Positions 37,183 through 49,734 of a stretch of 64,000 nt of DNA are shown here, piece after piece. The stretch lies in NCBI GenBank assembly GCA_037783545.1, contig JBBELK010001642.1, positions 51,636 to 115,635 of the forward strand, read 5' to 3'. Positions within the stretch are counted from its first letter, which is position 1. Each line of letters begins with the position of its first letter. This DNA comes from Henricia sp. BOLD:AAB3569. Lineage: Eukaryota > Echinodermata > Asteroidea > Spinulosida > Echinasteridae. Below the pieces are notes generated by a model that was not told the origin of the DNA, searched no databases, and worked only from the letters and a program-made list of their open reading frames with translations. The translations under genes were made by a program, and so were the position numbers.

Positions 37183-39366
37183 GTGTGTCCCAAATGCCGG
37201 CAAATTTGGAAATCAAGGAATTTTCCAACCAACTTCAAATTTTGCATGCTCCAAACTGTATATATTCCGCACTTGTCATGCAAAATTGACAGATTTTCGC
37301 TGGGAAATGACGGAGAAATCTCAGAGTTTAGGGAAAACGGAGCTCGGCTACGTGGTTATTCCCCTAACCGTGGCTGTTGGGACACCATGCGCCGCGCTGG
37401 TGTACATTTGTACGGTCGTTGACTCACCCCGGATTGTGACGGGAATTAGGTCAAAGTGTGTCCCAAATGACGGCAATTTTGGAAATCAAGGAATTTTTCA
37501 ACCAACTTCAAATTTTGCATGCTCCAAACTGTATATATTCCGCACTTGTCATGCAAAATTGACAGATTTTCGCTGGGAAATGACGGAGAAATTTCAGAGT
37601 TTAGGGAAAACGGAGCTCGGCTACGTGGTTATTCCCCTAACCGTGGCTGTTGGGACACCCTGCGCCGCGCTGGTGTACATTTGTACGGCCGTTGACTCAC
37701 ACCAGATTGTGACGGGAATTAGGTCAAAGTGTGTCCCAAATGCCGGCAAATTTGGAAATCAAGGAATTTTCCAACCAACTTCAAATTGTGCATGCTCCAA
37801 ACTGTATATATTCCGCACTTGTCATGCAAAATTGACAGATTTTCGCTGGGAAATGACGGAGAAATTTCAGAGTTTAAGGAAAACGGAGCTCGGCTACGTG
37901 GTTATTCCCCTAACCGTGGCTGTTGGGACACCCTGCGCCGCGCTGGTGTACATTTGTACGGCCGTTGACTCACCCCAGATTGTGACGGGAATTAGGTCAA
38001 AGTGTGTCCCAAATGCCGGCAAATTTGGAAATCAAGGAATTTTCCAACCAACTTCAAATTTTGCATGCTCCAAACTGTATATATTCCGCACTTGTCATGC
38101 AAAATTGACAGATTTTCGCTGGGAAATGACGGAGAAATTTCAGAGTTTAGGGAAAACGGAGCTCGGATACGTGGTTATTCCCCTAACCGTGGCTGTTGGG
38201 ACACCCTGCGCCGCGCTGGTGTACATTTGTACGGCCGTTGACTCACCCCAGATTGTGACGGGAATTAGGTCAAAGTGTGTCCCAAATGCCGGCAAATTTG
38301 GAAATCAAGGAATGTTCCAACCAACTTCAAATTTTGCATGCTCCAAACTGTATATATTCCGCACTTGTCATGCAAAATTGACAGATTTTCGCTGGGAAAT
38401 GACGGAGAGATTTCAGAGTTTAGGGAAAACGGAGCTCGGCTACGTGGTTATTCCCCTAACCGTGGCTGTTGGGACACCCTGCGCCGCGCTGGTGTACATT
38501 TGTACGGCCGTTGACTCACCCCGGATTGTGACGGGAATTAGGTCAAAGTGTGTCCCAAATGCCGGCAAATTTGGAAATCAAGGAATTTTCCAACCAACTT
38601 CAAATTTTGCATGCTCCAAACTGTATATATTCCGCACTTGTCATGCAAAATTGACAGATTTTCGCTGGGAAATGACGGAGAAATTTCAGAGTTTAGGGAA
38701 AACGGAGCACGGCTACCTGGTTATTCCCCTAACCGTGGCTGTTGGGACACCCTGCGCCGCGCTGGTGTACATTTGTACGGCCGTTGACTCACCCCGGATT
38801 GTGACGGGAATTAGGTCAAAGTGTGTCCCAAATGCCGGCAAATTTGGAAATCAAGGAATTTTCCAACCAACTTCAAATTTTCCCTGCTCCAAACTGTATA
38901 TATTCCGCACTTGTCATGCAAAATTGACAGATTTTCGCTGGGAAATGACGGAGAAATTTCAGAGTTTAGGGAAAACGGAGCTCGGCTACGTGGTTATTCC
39001 CCTAACCGTGGCTGTTGGGATACCCTGCGCCGCGCTGGTGTACATTTGTACGGCCGTTGACTCACCCCGGATTGTGACGGGAATTAGGTCAAAGTGTGTC
39101 CCAAATGCCGGCAAATTTGGAAATCAAGGAATTTTCCAACCAACTTCAAATTTTGCATGCTCCAAACTGTATATATTCCGCACTTGTCATGCAAAATTGA
39201 CAGATTTTCGCTGGGAAATGACGGAAAAATTTCAGAGTTTAGGGAAAACGGAGCTCGGCTACGTGGTTATTCCCCTAACCGTGGCTGTTGGGATACCCTG
39301 CGCCGCGCTGGTGTACATTTGTACGGCCGTTGACTCACCCCGGATTGTGACGGGAATTAGGTCAAA
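37183..39366 (+). repeat. 8-unit block, copy 1 (2184 bp)
   Basis: Units in order: GAAATCTCAG with CACCATGCG; GACGGCAATTTTGG; CTCACACC with TTTAAGG; CTCGGATACG; AAGGAATGTTCC with GGAGAGATTTC; CTACCTGG; TTTTCCCTG with GGGATACCC; TTTTGCATG with GGGATACCC. Repeated at 39367. By eye three sites differ: TTTTGCATG/TTGTGCATG (37514 against 39697), GAGCACGG/GAGCTCGG (38708) and GGAAAAAT/GGAGAAAT (39226). Confidence 0.88.
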
Positions 39367-41550
39367 GTGTGTCCCAAATGCCGGCAAATTTGGAAATCAA
39401 GGAATTTTCCAACCAACTTCAAATTTTGCATGCTCCAAACTGTATATATTCCGCACTTGTCATGCAAAATTGACAGATTTTCGCTGGGAAATGACGGAGA
39501 AATCTCAGAGTTTAGGGAAAACGGAGCTCGGCTACGTGGTTATTCCCCTAACCGTGGCTGTTGGGACACCATGCGCCGCGCTGGTGTACATTTGTACGGT
39601 CGTTGACTCACCCCGGATTGTGACGGGAATTAGGTCAAAGTGTGTCCCAAATGACGGCAATTTTGGAAATCAAGGAATTTTTCAACCAACTTCAAATTGT
39701 GCATGCTCCAAACTGTATATATTCCGCACTTGTCATGCAAAATTGACAGATTTTCGCTGGGAAATGACGGAGAAATTTCAGAGTTTAGGGAAAACGGAGC
39801 TCGGCTACGTGGTTATTCCCCTAACCGTGGCTGTTGGGACACCCTGCGCCGCGCTGGTGTACATTTGTACGGCCGTTGACTCACACCAGATTGTGACGGG
39901 AATTAGGTCAAAGTGTGTCCCAAATGCCGGCAAATTTGGAAATCAAGGAATTTTCCAACCAACTTCAAATTGTGCATGCTCCAAACTGTATATATTCCGC
40001 ACTTGTCATGCAAAATTGACAGATTTTCGCTGGGAAATGACGGAGAAATTTCAGAGTTTAAGGAAAACGGAGCTCGGCTACGTGGTTATTCCCCTAACCG
40101 TGGCTGTTGGGACACCCTGCGCCGCGCTGGTGTACATTTGTACGGCCGTTGACTCACCCCAGATTGTGACGGGAATTAGGTCAAAGTGTGTCCCAAATGC
40201 CGGCAAATTTGGAAATCAAGGAATTTTCCAACCAACTTCAAATTTTGCATGCTCCAAACTGTATATATTCCGCACTTGTCATGCAAAATTGACAGATTTT
40301 CGCTGGGAAATGACGGAGAAATTTCAGAGTTTAGGGAAAACGGAGCTCGGATACGTGGTTATTCCCCTAACCGTGGCTGTTGGGACACCCTGCGCCGCGC
40401 TGGTGTACATTTGTACGGCCGTTGACTCACCCCAGATTGTGACGGGAATTAGGTCAAAGTGTGTCCCAAATGCCGGCAAATTTGGAAATCAAGGAATGTT
40501 CCAACCAACTTCAAATTTTGCATGCTCCAAACTGTATATATTCCGCACTTGTCATGCAAAATTGACAGATTTTCGCTGGGAAATGACGGAGAGATTTCAG
40601 AGTTTAGGGAAAACGGAGCTCGGCTACGTGGTTATTCCCCTAACCGTGGCTGTTGGGACACCCTGCGCCGCGCTGGTGTACATTTGTACGGCCGTTGACT
40701 CACCCCGGATTGTGACGGGAATTAGGTCAAAGTGTGTCCCAAATGCCGGCAAATTTGGAAATCAAGGAATTTTCCAACCAACTTCAAATTTTGCATGCTC
40801 CAAACTGTATATATTCCGCACTTGTCATGCAAAATTGACAGATTTTCGCTGGGAAATGACGGAGAAATTTCAGAGTTTAGGGAAAACGGAGCTCGGCTAC
40901 CTGGTTATTCCCCTAACCGTGGCTGTTGGGACACCCTGCGCCGCGCTGGTGTACATTTGTACGGCCGTTGACTCACCCCGGATTGTGACGGGAATTAGGT
41001 CAAAGTGTGTCCCAAATGCCGGCAAATTTGGAAATCAAGGAATTTTCCAACCAACTTCAAATTTTCCCTGCTCCAAACTGTATATATTCCGCACTTGTCA
41101 TGCAAAATTGACAGATTTTCGCTGGGAAATGACGGAGAAATTTCAGAGTTTAGGGAAAACGGAGCTCGGCTACGTGGTTATTCCCCTAACCGTGGCTGTT
41201 GGGATACCCTGCGCCGCGCTGGTGTACATTTGTACGGCCGTTGACTCACCCCGGATTGTGACGGGAATTAGGTCAAAGTGTGTCCCAAATGCCGGCAAAT
41301 TTGGAAATCAAGGAATTTTCCAACCAACTTCAAATTTTGCATGCTCCAAACTGTATATATTCCGCACTTGTCATGCAAAATTGACAGATTTTCGCTGGGA
41401 AATGACGGAGAAATTTCAGAGTTTAGGGAAAACGGAGCTCGGCTACGTGGTTATTCCCCTAACCGTGGCTGTTGGGATACCCTGCGCCGCGCTGGTGTAC
41501 ATTTGTACGGCCGTTGACTCACCCCGGATTGTGACGGGAATTAGGTCAAG
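39367..41550 (+). repeat. 8-unit block, copy 2 (2184 bp)
   Basis: Direct duplicate of 37183-39366 in the same order. Its last three units are also the first three of the 5-unit duplication starting at 40732, so two exchange events are nested here. Confidence 0.88.
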
Positions 41551-42096
41551 GTGTGTCCCAAATGCCGGCAAATTTGGAAATCAAGGAATTTTCCAACCAA
41601 CTTCAAAATTTGCATGTTCCAAACTGTATATATTCCGCACTTGTCATGCAAAATTGACAGATTTTCGCTGGGAAATGACGGAGAAATTTCAGAGTTTAGG
41701 GAAAACGGAGCTCGGCTACGTGGTTATTCCCCTAACCGTGGCTGTTGGGACACCATGCGCCGCGCTGGTGTACATTTGTACGGTCGTTGACTCACCCCGG
41801 ATTGTGACGGGAATTAGGTCAAAGTGTGTCCCAAATGCCGGCAAATTTGGAAATCAAGGAATTTTTCAACCAACTTCAAATTTTGCATGCTCCAAACTGT
41901 ATATATTCCGCACTTGTCATGCAAAATTTACAGATTTTCGCTGGGAAATGACGGAGAAATTTCAGAGTTTAGGGAAAACGGAGCTCGGCTACGTGGTTAT
42001 TCCCCTAACCGTGGCTGTTGGGACACCCTGCGCCGCGCTGGTGTACATTTGTACGGCCGTTGACTCACCCCGGATTGTGACGGGAATTAGGTCAAA
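40732..42096 (+). repeat. 5-unit block, copy 1 (1365 bp)
   Basis: Order: CTACCTGG; TTTTCCCTG with GGGATACCC; GGGATACCC; CAAAATTTGCATG (here CATGTTCC) with CACCATGCG; GGTCGTTGAC with ATTTTTC and AAATTTACAG. Repeated at 42097. Private changes of this copy are GGTCAAGGTGTG near 41549 and CATGTTCC near 41615. Confidence 0.85.
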
Positions 42097-43460
42097 GTGT
42101 GTCCCAAATGCCGGCAAATTTGGAAATCAAGGAATTTTCCAACCAACTTCAAATTTTGCATGCTCCAAACTGTATATATTCCGCACTTGTCATGCAAAAT
42201 TGACAGATTTTCGCTGGGAAATGACGGAGAAATTTCAGAGTTTAGGGAAAACGGAGCTCGGCTACCTGGTTATTCCCCTAACCGTGGCTGTTGGGACACC
42301 CTGCGCCGCGCTGGTGTACATTTGTACGGCCGTTGACTCACCCCGGATTGTGACGGGAATTAGGTCAAAGTGTGTCCCAAATGCCGGCAAATTTGGAAAT
42401 CAAGGAATTTTCCAACCAACTTCAAATTTTCCCTGCTCCAAACTGTATATATTCCGCACTTGTCATGCAATTTGACAGATTTTCGCTGGGAAATGACGGA
42501 GAAATTTCAGAGTTTAGGGAAAACGGAGCTCGGCTACGTGGTTATTCCCCTAACCGTGGCTGTTGGGATACCCTGCGCCGCGCTGGTGTACATTTGTACG
42601 GCCGTTGACTCACCCCGGATTGTGACGGGAATTAGGTCAAAGTGTGTCCCAAATGCCGGCAAATTTGGAAATCAAGGAATTTTCCAACCAACTTCAAATT
42701 TTGCATGCTCCAAACTGTATATATTCCGCACTTGTCATGCAAAATTGACAGATTTTCGCTGGGAAATGACGGAGAAATTTCAGAGTTTAGGGAAAACGGA
42801 GCTCGGCTACGTGGTTATTCCCCTAACCGTGGCTGTTGGGATACCCTGCGCCGCGCTGGTGTACATTTGTACGGCCGTTGACTCACCCCGGATTGTGACG
42901 GGAATTAGGTCAAAGTGTGTCCCAAATGCCGGCAAATTTGGAAATCAAGGAATTTTCCAACCAACTTCAAAATTTGCATGCTCCAAACTGTATATATTCC
43001 GCACTTGTCATGCAAAATTGACAGATTTTCGCTGGGAAATGACGGAGAAATTTCAGAGTTTAGGGAAAACGGAGCTCGGCTACGTGGTTATTCCCCTAAC
43101 CGTGGCTGTTGGGACACCATGCGCCGCGCTGGTGTACATTTGTACGGTCGTTGACTCACCCCGGATTGTGACGGGAATTAGGTCAAAGTGTGTCCCAAAT
43201 GCCGGCAAATTTGGAAATCAAGGAATTTTTCAACCAACTTCAAATTTTGCATGCTCCAAACTGTATATATTCCGCACTTGTCATGCAAAATTTACAGATT
43301 TTCGCTGGGAAATGACGGAGAAATTTCAGAGTTTAGGGAAAACGGAGCTCGGCTACGTGGTTATTCCCCTAACCGTGGCTGTTGGGACACCCTGCGCCGC
43401 GCTGGTGTACATTTGTACGGCCGTTGACTCACCCCGGATTGTGACGGGAATTAGGTCAAA
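42097..43460 (+). repeat. 5-unit block, copy 2 (1364 bp)
   Basis: Direct duplicate of 40732-42096. One base is lost near 42470, where CATGCAATTTGAC replaces CATGCAAAATTGAC, so the block is one base shorter. Confidence 0.85.
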
Positions 43461-43733
43461 GTGTGTCCCAAATGCCGGCAAATTTGGAAATCAAGGAATT
43501 TTCCAACCAACTTCAAATTTTGCATGCTCCAAACTGTATATATTCCGCACTTGTCATGCAAAATTGACAGATTTTCGCTGGGAAATGACGGAGAAATTTC
43601 AGAGTTTAGGGAAAACGGAGCTCGGCTACGTGGTTATTCCCCTAACCGTGGCTGTTGGGACACCATGCGCCGCGCTGGTGTACATTTGTACGGCCGTTGA
43701 CTCACCCCGGATTGTGACGGGAATTAGGTCAAA

Positions 43734-46700
43734 GTGTGTCCCAAATGCCGGCAAATTTGGAAATCAAGGAATTTTCCAACCAACTTCAAATTTTCCCTGC
43801 TCCAAACTGTATATATTCCGCACTTGTCATGCAAAATTGACAGATTTTCGCTGGGAAATGACGGAGACATTTCAGAGTTTAGGGAAAACGGAGCTCGGCT
43901 ACGTGGTTATTCCCCTAACCGTGGCTGTTGGGACACCATGCGCCGTGCTGGTGTACATTTGTATGGCCGTTGACTCACCCCAGATTGTGACGGGAATTAG
44001 GTCAAAGTGTGTCCCAAATGCCGGCAAATTTGGAAATCAAGGAATTTTCCAACCAACTTCAAATTGTGCATGCTCCAAACTGTATATATTCCGCACTTGT
44101 CATGCAAAATTGACAGATTTTCGCTGGGAAATGACGGAGAAATCTCAGAGTTTAGGGAAAACGGAGCTCGGCTACGTGGTTATTCCCCTAACCGTGGCTG
44201 TTGGGACACCATGCGCCGCGCTGGTGTACATTTGTACGGTCGTTGACTCACCCCGGATTGTGACGGGAATTAGGTCAAAGTGTGTCCCAAATGCCGGCAA
44301 ATTTGGAAATCAAGGAATTTTTCAACCAACTTCAAATTTTGCATGCTCCAAACTGTATATATTCCGCACTTGTCTTGCAAAATTGACAGATTTTCGCTGG
44401 GAAATGACGGATAAATTTCAGAGTTTAGGGAAAACGGAGCTCGGCTACGTGGTTATTCCCCTAACCGTGGCTGTTGGGACACCCTGCGCCGCGCTGGTGT
44501 ACATTTGTACGGCCGTTGACTCACCCCAGATTGTGACGGGAATTAGGTCAAAGTGTGTCCCAAATGCCGGCAAATTTGGAAATCAAGGAATTTTCCAACC
44601 AACTTCAAATTTTCCCTGCTCCAAACTGTATATATTCCGCACTTGTCATGCAAAATTGACAGATTTTTGCTGGGAAATGACGGAGAAATTTCAGAGTTTA
44701 GGGAAAACGGAGCTCGGCTACGTGGTTATTCCCCTAACCGTGGCTGTTGGGATACCCTGCGCCGCGCTGGTGTACATTTGTACGGCCGTTGACTCACCCC
44801 GGATTGTGACGGGAATTAGGTCAAAGTGTGTCCCAAATGCCGGCAAATTTGGAAATCAAGGAATTTTCCAACCAACTTCAAATTGTGCATGCTCCAAATT
44901 GTATATATTCCGCACTTGTCATGCAAAATTGACAGATTTTCGCTGGGAAATGACGGAGAAATTTCAGAGTTTAGGGAAAACGGAGCTCGGCTACGTGGTT
45001 ATTCCCCTAACCGTGGCTGTTGGGATACCCTGCGCCGCGCTGGTGTACATTTGTACGGCCGTTGACTCACCCCGGATTGTGACGGGAATTAGGTCAAAGT
45101 GTGTCCCAAATGCCGGCAAATTTGGAAATCAAGGAATTTTCCAACCAACTTCAAATTTTCCCTGCTCCAAACTGTATATATTCCGCACTTGTCATGCAAA
45201 ATTGACAGATTTTCGCTGGGAAATGACGGAGAAATTTCAGAGTTTAGGGAAAACGGAGCTCGGCTACGTGGTTATTCCTCTAACCGTGGCTGTTGGGATA
45301 CCCTGCGCCGCGCTGGTGTACATTTGTACGGCCGTTGACTCACCCCGGATTGTGACGGGAATTAGGTCAAAGTGTGTCCCAAATGCCGGCAAATTTGGAA
45401 ATCAAGGAATTTTCCAACCAACTTCAAAATTTGCATGCTCCAAACTGTATATATTCCGCACTTGTCATGCAAAATTGACAGATTTTCGCTGGGAAATGAC
45501 GGAGAAATTTCAGAGTTTAGGGAAAACGGAGCTCGGCTACGTGGTTATTCCCCTAACCGTGGCTGTTGGGACACCATGCGCCGCGCTGGTGTACATTTGT
45601 ACGGTCGTTGACTCACCCCGGATTGTGACGGGAATTAGGTCAAAGTGTGTCCCAAATGCCGGCAAATTTGGAAATCAAGGAATTTTTCAACCAACTTCAA
45701 ATTTTGCATGCTCCAAACTGTATATATTCCGCACTTGTCTTGCAAAATTGACAGATTTTCGCTGGGAAATGACGGAGAAATTTCAGAGTTTAGGGAAAAC
45801 GGAGCTCGGCTACGTGGTTATTCCCCTAACCGTGGCTGTTGGGATACCCTGCGCCGCGCTGGTGTACATTTGTACGGCCGTTGACTCACCCCAGATTGTG
45901 ACGGGAATTAGGTCAAAGTGTGTCCCAAATGCCGGCAAATTTGGAAATCAAGGAATTTTCCAACCAACTTCAAATTTTCCCTGCTCCAAACTGTATATAT
46001 TCCGCACTTGTCATGCAAAATTGACAGATTTTCGCTGGGAAATGACGGAGAAATTTCAGAGTTTAGGGAAAACGGAGCTCGGCTACGTGGTTATTCCCCT
46101 AACCGTGGCTGTTGGGATACCCTGCGCCGCGCTGGTGTACATTTGTACGGCCGTTGACTCACCCCGGATTGTGACGGGAATTAGGTCAAAGTGTGTCCCA
46201 AATGCCGGCAAATTTGGAAATCAAGGAATTTTTCAACCAACTTCAAATTTTGCATGCTCCAAACTGTATATATTCCGCACTTGTCATGCAAAATTGACAG
46301 ATTTTCGCTGGGAAATGACGGAGAAATTTCAGAGTTTAGGGAAAACGGAGCTCGGCTACGTGGTTATTCCCCTAACCGTGGCTGTTGGGACACCCTGCGC
46401 CAAGCTGGTGTACATTTGTACGGCCGTTGACTCACCCGGATTGTGACGGGAATTAGGTCAAAGTGTGTCCCAAATGCCGGCAAATTTGGAAATCAAGGAA
46501 TTTTCCAACCAACTTCAAATTTTGCATGCTCCAAACTGTATATATTTCGCACTTGTCATGCAAAATTGACAGATTTTCGCTGGGAAATGACGGAGAAATT
46601 TCAGAGTTTAGGGAAAACGGAGCTCGGATACGTGGTTATTTCCCTAACCGTGGCTGTTGGGACACCCTGCGCCGCGCTGGTGTACATTTGTACGGCCGTT

Positions 46701-46735
46701 GACTCACCCCAGATTGTGACGGGAATTAGGTCAAA
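43734..46735 (+). repeat. 11-unit block, copy 1 (3002 bp)
   Basis: Marks in order include GAGACATTTCAG with GTATGGCC; TTGTGCATG with AAATCTCAG; TGTCTTGCAAAA with GGATAAATT; TTTTTGCTGG; CCAAATTGTATA; TTATTCCTCTAACC; CAAAATTTGCATG; a second TGTCTTGCAAAA; TTTTCCCTG; GCGCCAAGCTGG with a one-base deletion near 46435; and TATATTTCGC with CTCGGATACG and TTATTTCCC. The same order follows from 46736. The first half of the first unit differs between copies, so the duplication starts inside it. Confidence 0.9.
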
Positions 46736-49734
46736 GTGTGTCCCAAATGCCGGCAAATTTGGAAATCAAGGAATTTTTCAACCAACTTCAAATTTTGCAT
46801 GCTCCAAACTGTATATATTCCGCACTTGTCATGCAAAATTGACAGATTTTCGCTGGGAAATGACGGAGACATTTCAGAGTTTAGGGAAAACGGAGCTCGG
46901 CTACGTGGTTATTCCCCTAACCGTGGCTGTTGGGACACCATGCGCCGTGCTGGTGTACATTTGTATGGCCGTTGACTCACCCCAGATTGTGACGGGAATT
47001 AGGTCAAAGTGTGTCCCAAATGCCGGCAAATTTGGAAATCAAGGAATTTTCCAACCAACTTCAAATTGTGCATGCTCCAAACTGTATATATTCCGCACTT
47101 GTCATGCAAAATTGACAGATTTTCGCTGGGAAATGACGGAGAAATCTCAGAGTTTAGGGAAAACGGAGCTCGGCTACGTGGTTATTCCCCTAACCGTGGC
47201 TGTTGGGACACCATGCGCCGCGCTGGTGTACATTTGTACGGTCGTTGACTCACCCCGGATTGTGACGGGAATTAGGTCAAAGTGTGTCCCAAATGCCGGC
47301 AAATTTGGAAATCAAGGAATTTTTCAACCAACTTCAAATTTTGCATGCTCCAAACTGTATATATTCCGCACTTGTCTTGCAAAATTGACAGATTTTCGCT
47401 GGGAAATGACGGATAAATTTCAGAGTTTAGGGAAAACGGAGCTCGGCTACGTGGTTATTCCCCTAACCGTGGCTGTTGGGACACCCTGCGCCGCGCTGGT
47501 GTACATTTGTACGGCCGTTGACTCACCCCAGATTGTGACGGGAATTAGGTCAAAGTGTGTCCCAAATGCCGGCAAATTTGGAAATCAAGGAATTTTCCAA
47601 CCAACTTCAAATTTTCCCTGCTCCAAACTGTATATATTCCGCACTTGTCATGCAAAATTGACAGATTTTTGCTGGGAAATGACGGAGAAATTTCAGAGTT
47701 TAGGGAAAACGGAGCTCGGCTACGTGGTTATTCCCCTAACCGTGGCTGTTGGGATACCCTGCGCCGCGCTGGTGTACATTTGTACGGCCGTTGACTCACC
47801 CCGGATTGTGACGGGAATTAGGTCAAAGTGTGTCCCAAATGCCGGCAAATTTGGAAATCAAGGAATTTTCCAACCAACTTCAAATTGTGCATGCTCCAAA
47901 TTGTATATATTCCGCACTTGTCATGCAAAATTGACAGATTTTCGCTGGGAAATGACGGAGAAATTTCAGAGTTTAGGGAAAACGGAGCTCGGCTACGTGG
48001 TTATTCCCCTAACCGTGGCTGTTGGGATACCCTGCGCCGCGCTGGTGTACATTTGTACGGCCGTTGACTCACCCCGGATTGTGACGGGAATTAGGTCAAA
48101 GTGTGTCCCAAATGCCGGCAAATTTGGAAATCAAGGAATTTTCCAACCAACTTCAAATTTTCCCTGCTCCAAACTGTATATATTCCGCACTTGTCATGCA
48201 AAATTGACAGATTTTCGCTGGGAAATGACGGAGAAATTTCAGAGTTTAGGGAAAACGGAGCTCGGCTACGTGGTTATTCCTCTAACCGTGGCTGTTGGGA
48301 TACCCTGCGCCGCGCTGGTGTACATTTGTACGGCCGTTGACTCACCCCGGATTGTGACGGGAATTAGGTCAAAGTGTGTCCCAAATGCCGGCAAATTTGG
48401 AAATCAAGGAATTTTCCAACCAACTTCAAAATTTGCATGCTCCAAACTGTATATATTCCGCACTTGTCATGCAAAATTGACAGATTTTCGCTGGGAAATG
48501 ACGGAGAAATTTCAGAGTTTAGGGAAAACGGAGCTCGGCTACGTGGTTATTCCCCTAACCGTGGCTGTTGGGACACCATGCGCCGCGCTGGTGTACATTT
48601 GTACGGTCGTTGACTCACCCCGGATTGTGACGGGAATTAGGTCAAAGTGTGTCCCAAATGCCGGCAAATTTGGAAATCAAGGAATTTTTCAACCAACTTC
48701 AAATTTTGCATGCTCCAAACTGTATATATTCCGCACTTGTCTTGCAAAATTGACAGATTTTCGCTGGGAAATGACGGAGAAATTTCAGAGTTTAGGGAAA
48801 ACGGAGCTCGGCTACGTGGTTATTCCCCTAACCGTGGCTGTTGGGATACCCTGCGCCGCGCTGGTGTACATTTGTACGGCCGTTGACTCACCCCAGATTG
48901 TGACGGGAATTAGGTCAAAGTGTGTCCCAAATGCCGGCAAATTTGGAAATCAAGGAATTTTCCAACCAACTTCAAATTTTCCCTGCTCCAAACTGTATAT
49001 ATTCCGCACTTGTCATGCAAAATTGACAGATTTTCGCTGGGAAATGACGGAGAAATTTCAGAGTTTAGGGAAAACGGAGCTCAGCTACGTGGTTATTCCC
49101 CTAACCGTGGCTGTTGGGATACCCTGCGCCGCGCTGGTGTACATTTGTACGGCCGTTGACTCACCCCGGATTGTGACGGGAATTAGGTCAAAGTGTGTCC
49201 CAAATGCCGGCAAATTTGGAAATCAAGGAATTTTTCAACCAACTTCAAATTTTGCATGCTCCAAACTGTATATATTCCGCACTTGTCATGCAAAATTGAC
49301 AGATTTTCGCTGGGAAATGACGGAGAAATTTCAGAGTTTAGGGAAAACGGAGCTCGGCTACGTGGTTATTCCCCTAACCGTGGCTGTTGGGACACCCTGC
49401 GCCAAGCTGGTGTACATTTGTACGGCCGTTGACTCACCCGATTGTGACGGGAATTAGGTCAAAGTGTGTCCCAAATGCCGGCAAATTTGGAAATCAAGGA
49501 ATTTTCCAACCAACTTCAAATTTTGCATGCTCCAAACTGTATATATTTCGCACTTGTCATGCAAAATTGACAGATTTTCGCTGGAAATGACGGAGAAATT
49601 TCAGAGTTTAGGGAAAACGGAGCTCGGATACGTGGTTATTTCCCTAACCGTGGCTGTTGGGACACCCTGCGCCGCGCTGGTGTACATTTGTACGGCCGTT
49701 GACTCACCCAGATTGTGACGGGAATTAGGTCAAA
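46736..49734 (+). repeat. 11-unit block, copy 2 (near-identical)
   Basis: Apart from the first half-unit, I find one substitution against copy 1 (CTCAGC for CTCGGC near 49083). Three extra single-base deletions occur, all in the last 300 bp: near 49437, 49585 and 49709. The duplication is very recent, or the two copies derive partly from the same reads. Confidence 0.9.

Larger units (their letters stand above)
35441..42475 (+). other. Longest stop-free frame (2344 codons), judged non-coding
   Basis: One forward frame of the consensus has no stop and the period is a multiple of three, so the frame stays open across about 26 monomers here. The predicted product would be a 91-residue unit repeated, with blocks such as KLYIFRTCHAKLTDFRWEM and VIPLTVAVGTPCAALVYICT. 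I recognise no domain. The same frame is closed in roughly 30 of the first 181 units, mostly by substitutions shared within blocks, and by indels. Differences between units are mainly amino-acid altering. There is no single start, promoter or end that marks a gene. I therefore do not call a CDS. Confidence 0.8.

Noticed and set aside
37175-37183. AGGTCAAAG as a nuclear-receptor or minus-strand W-box site
   Set aside because: Only one half-site is present; the second half needed for a direct repeat is absent. A chance match is likely.
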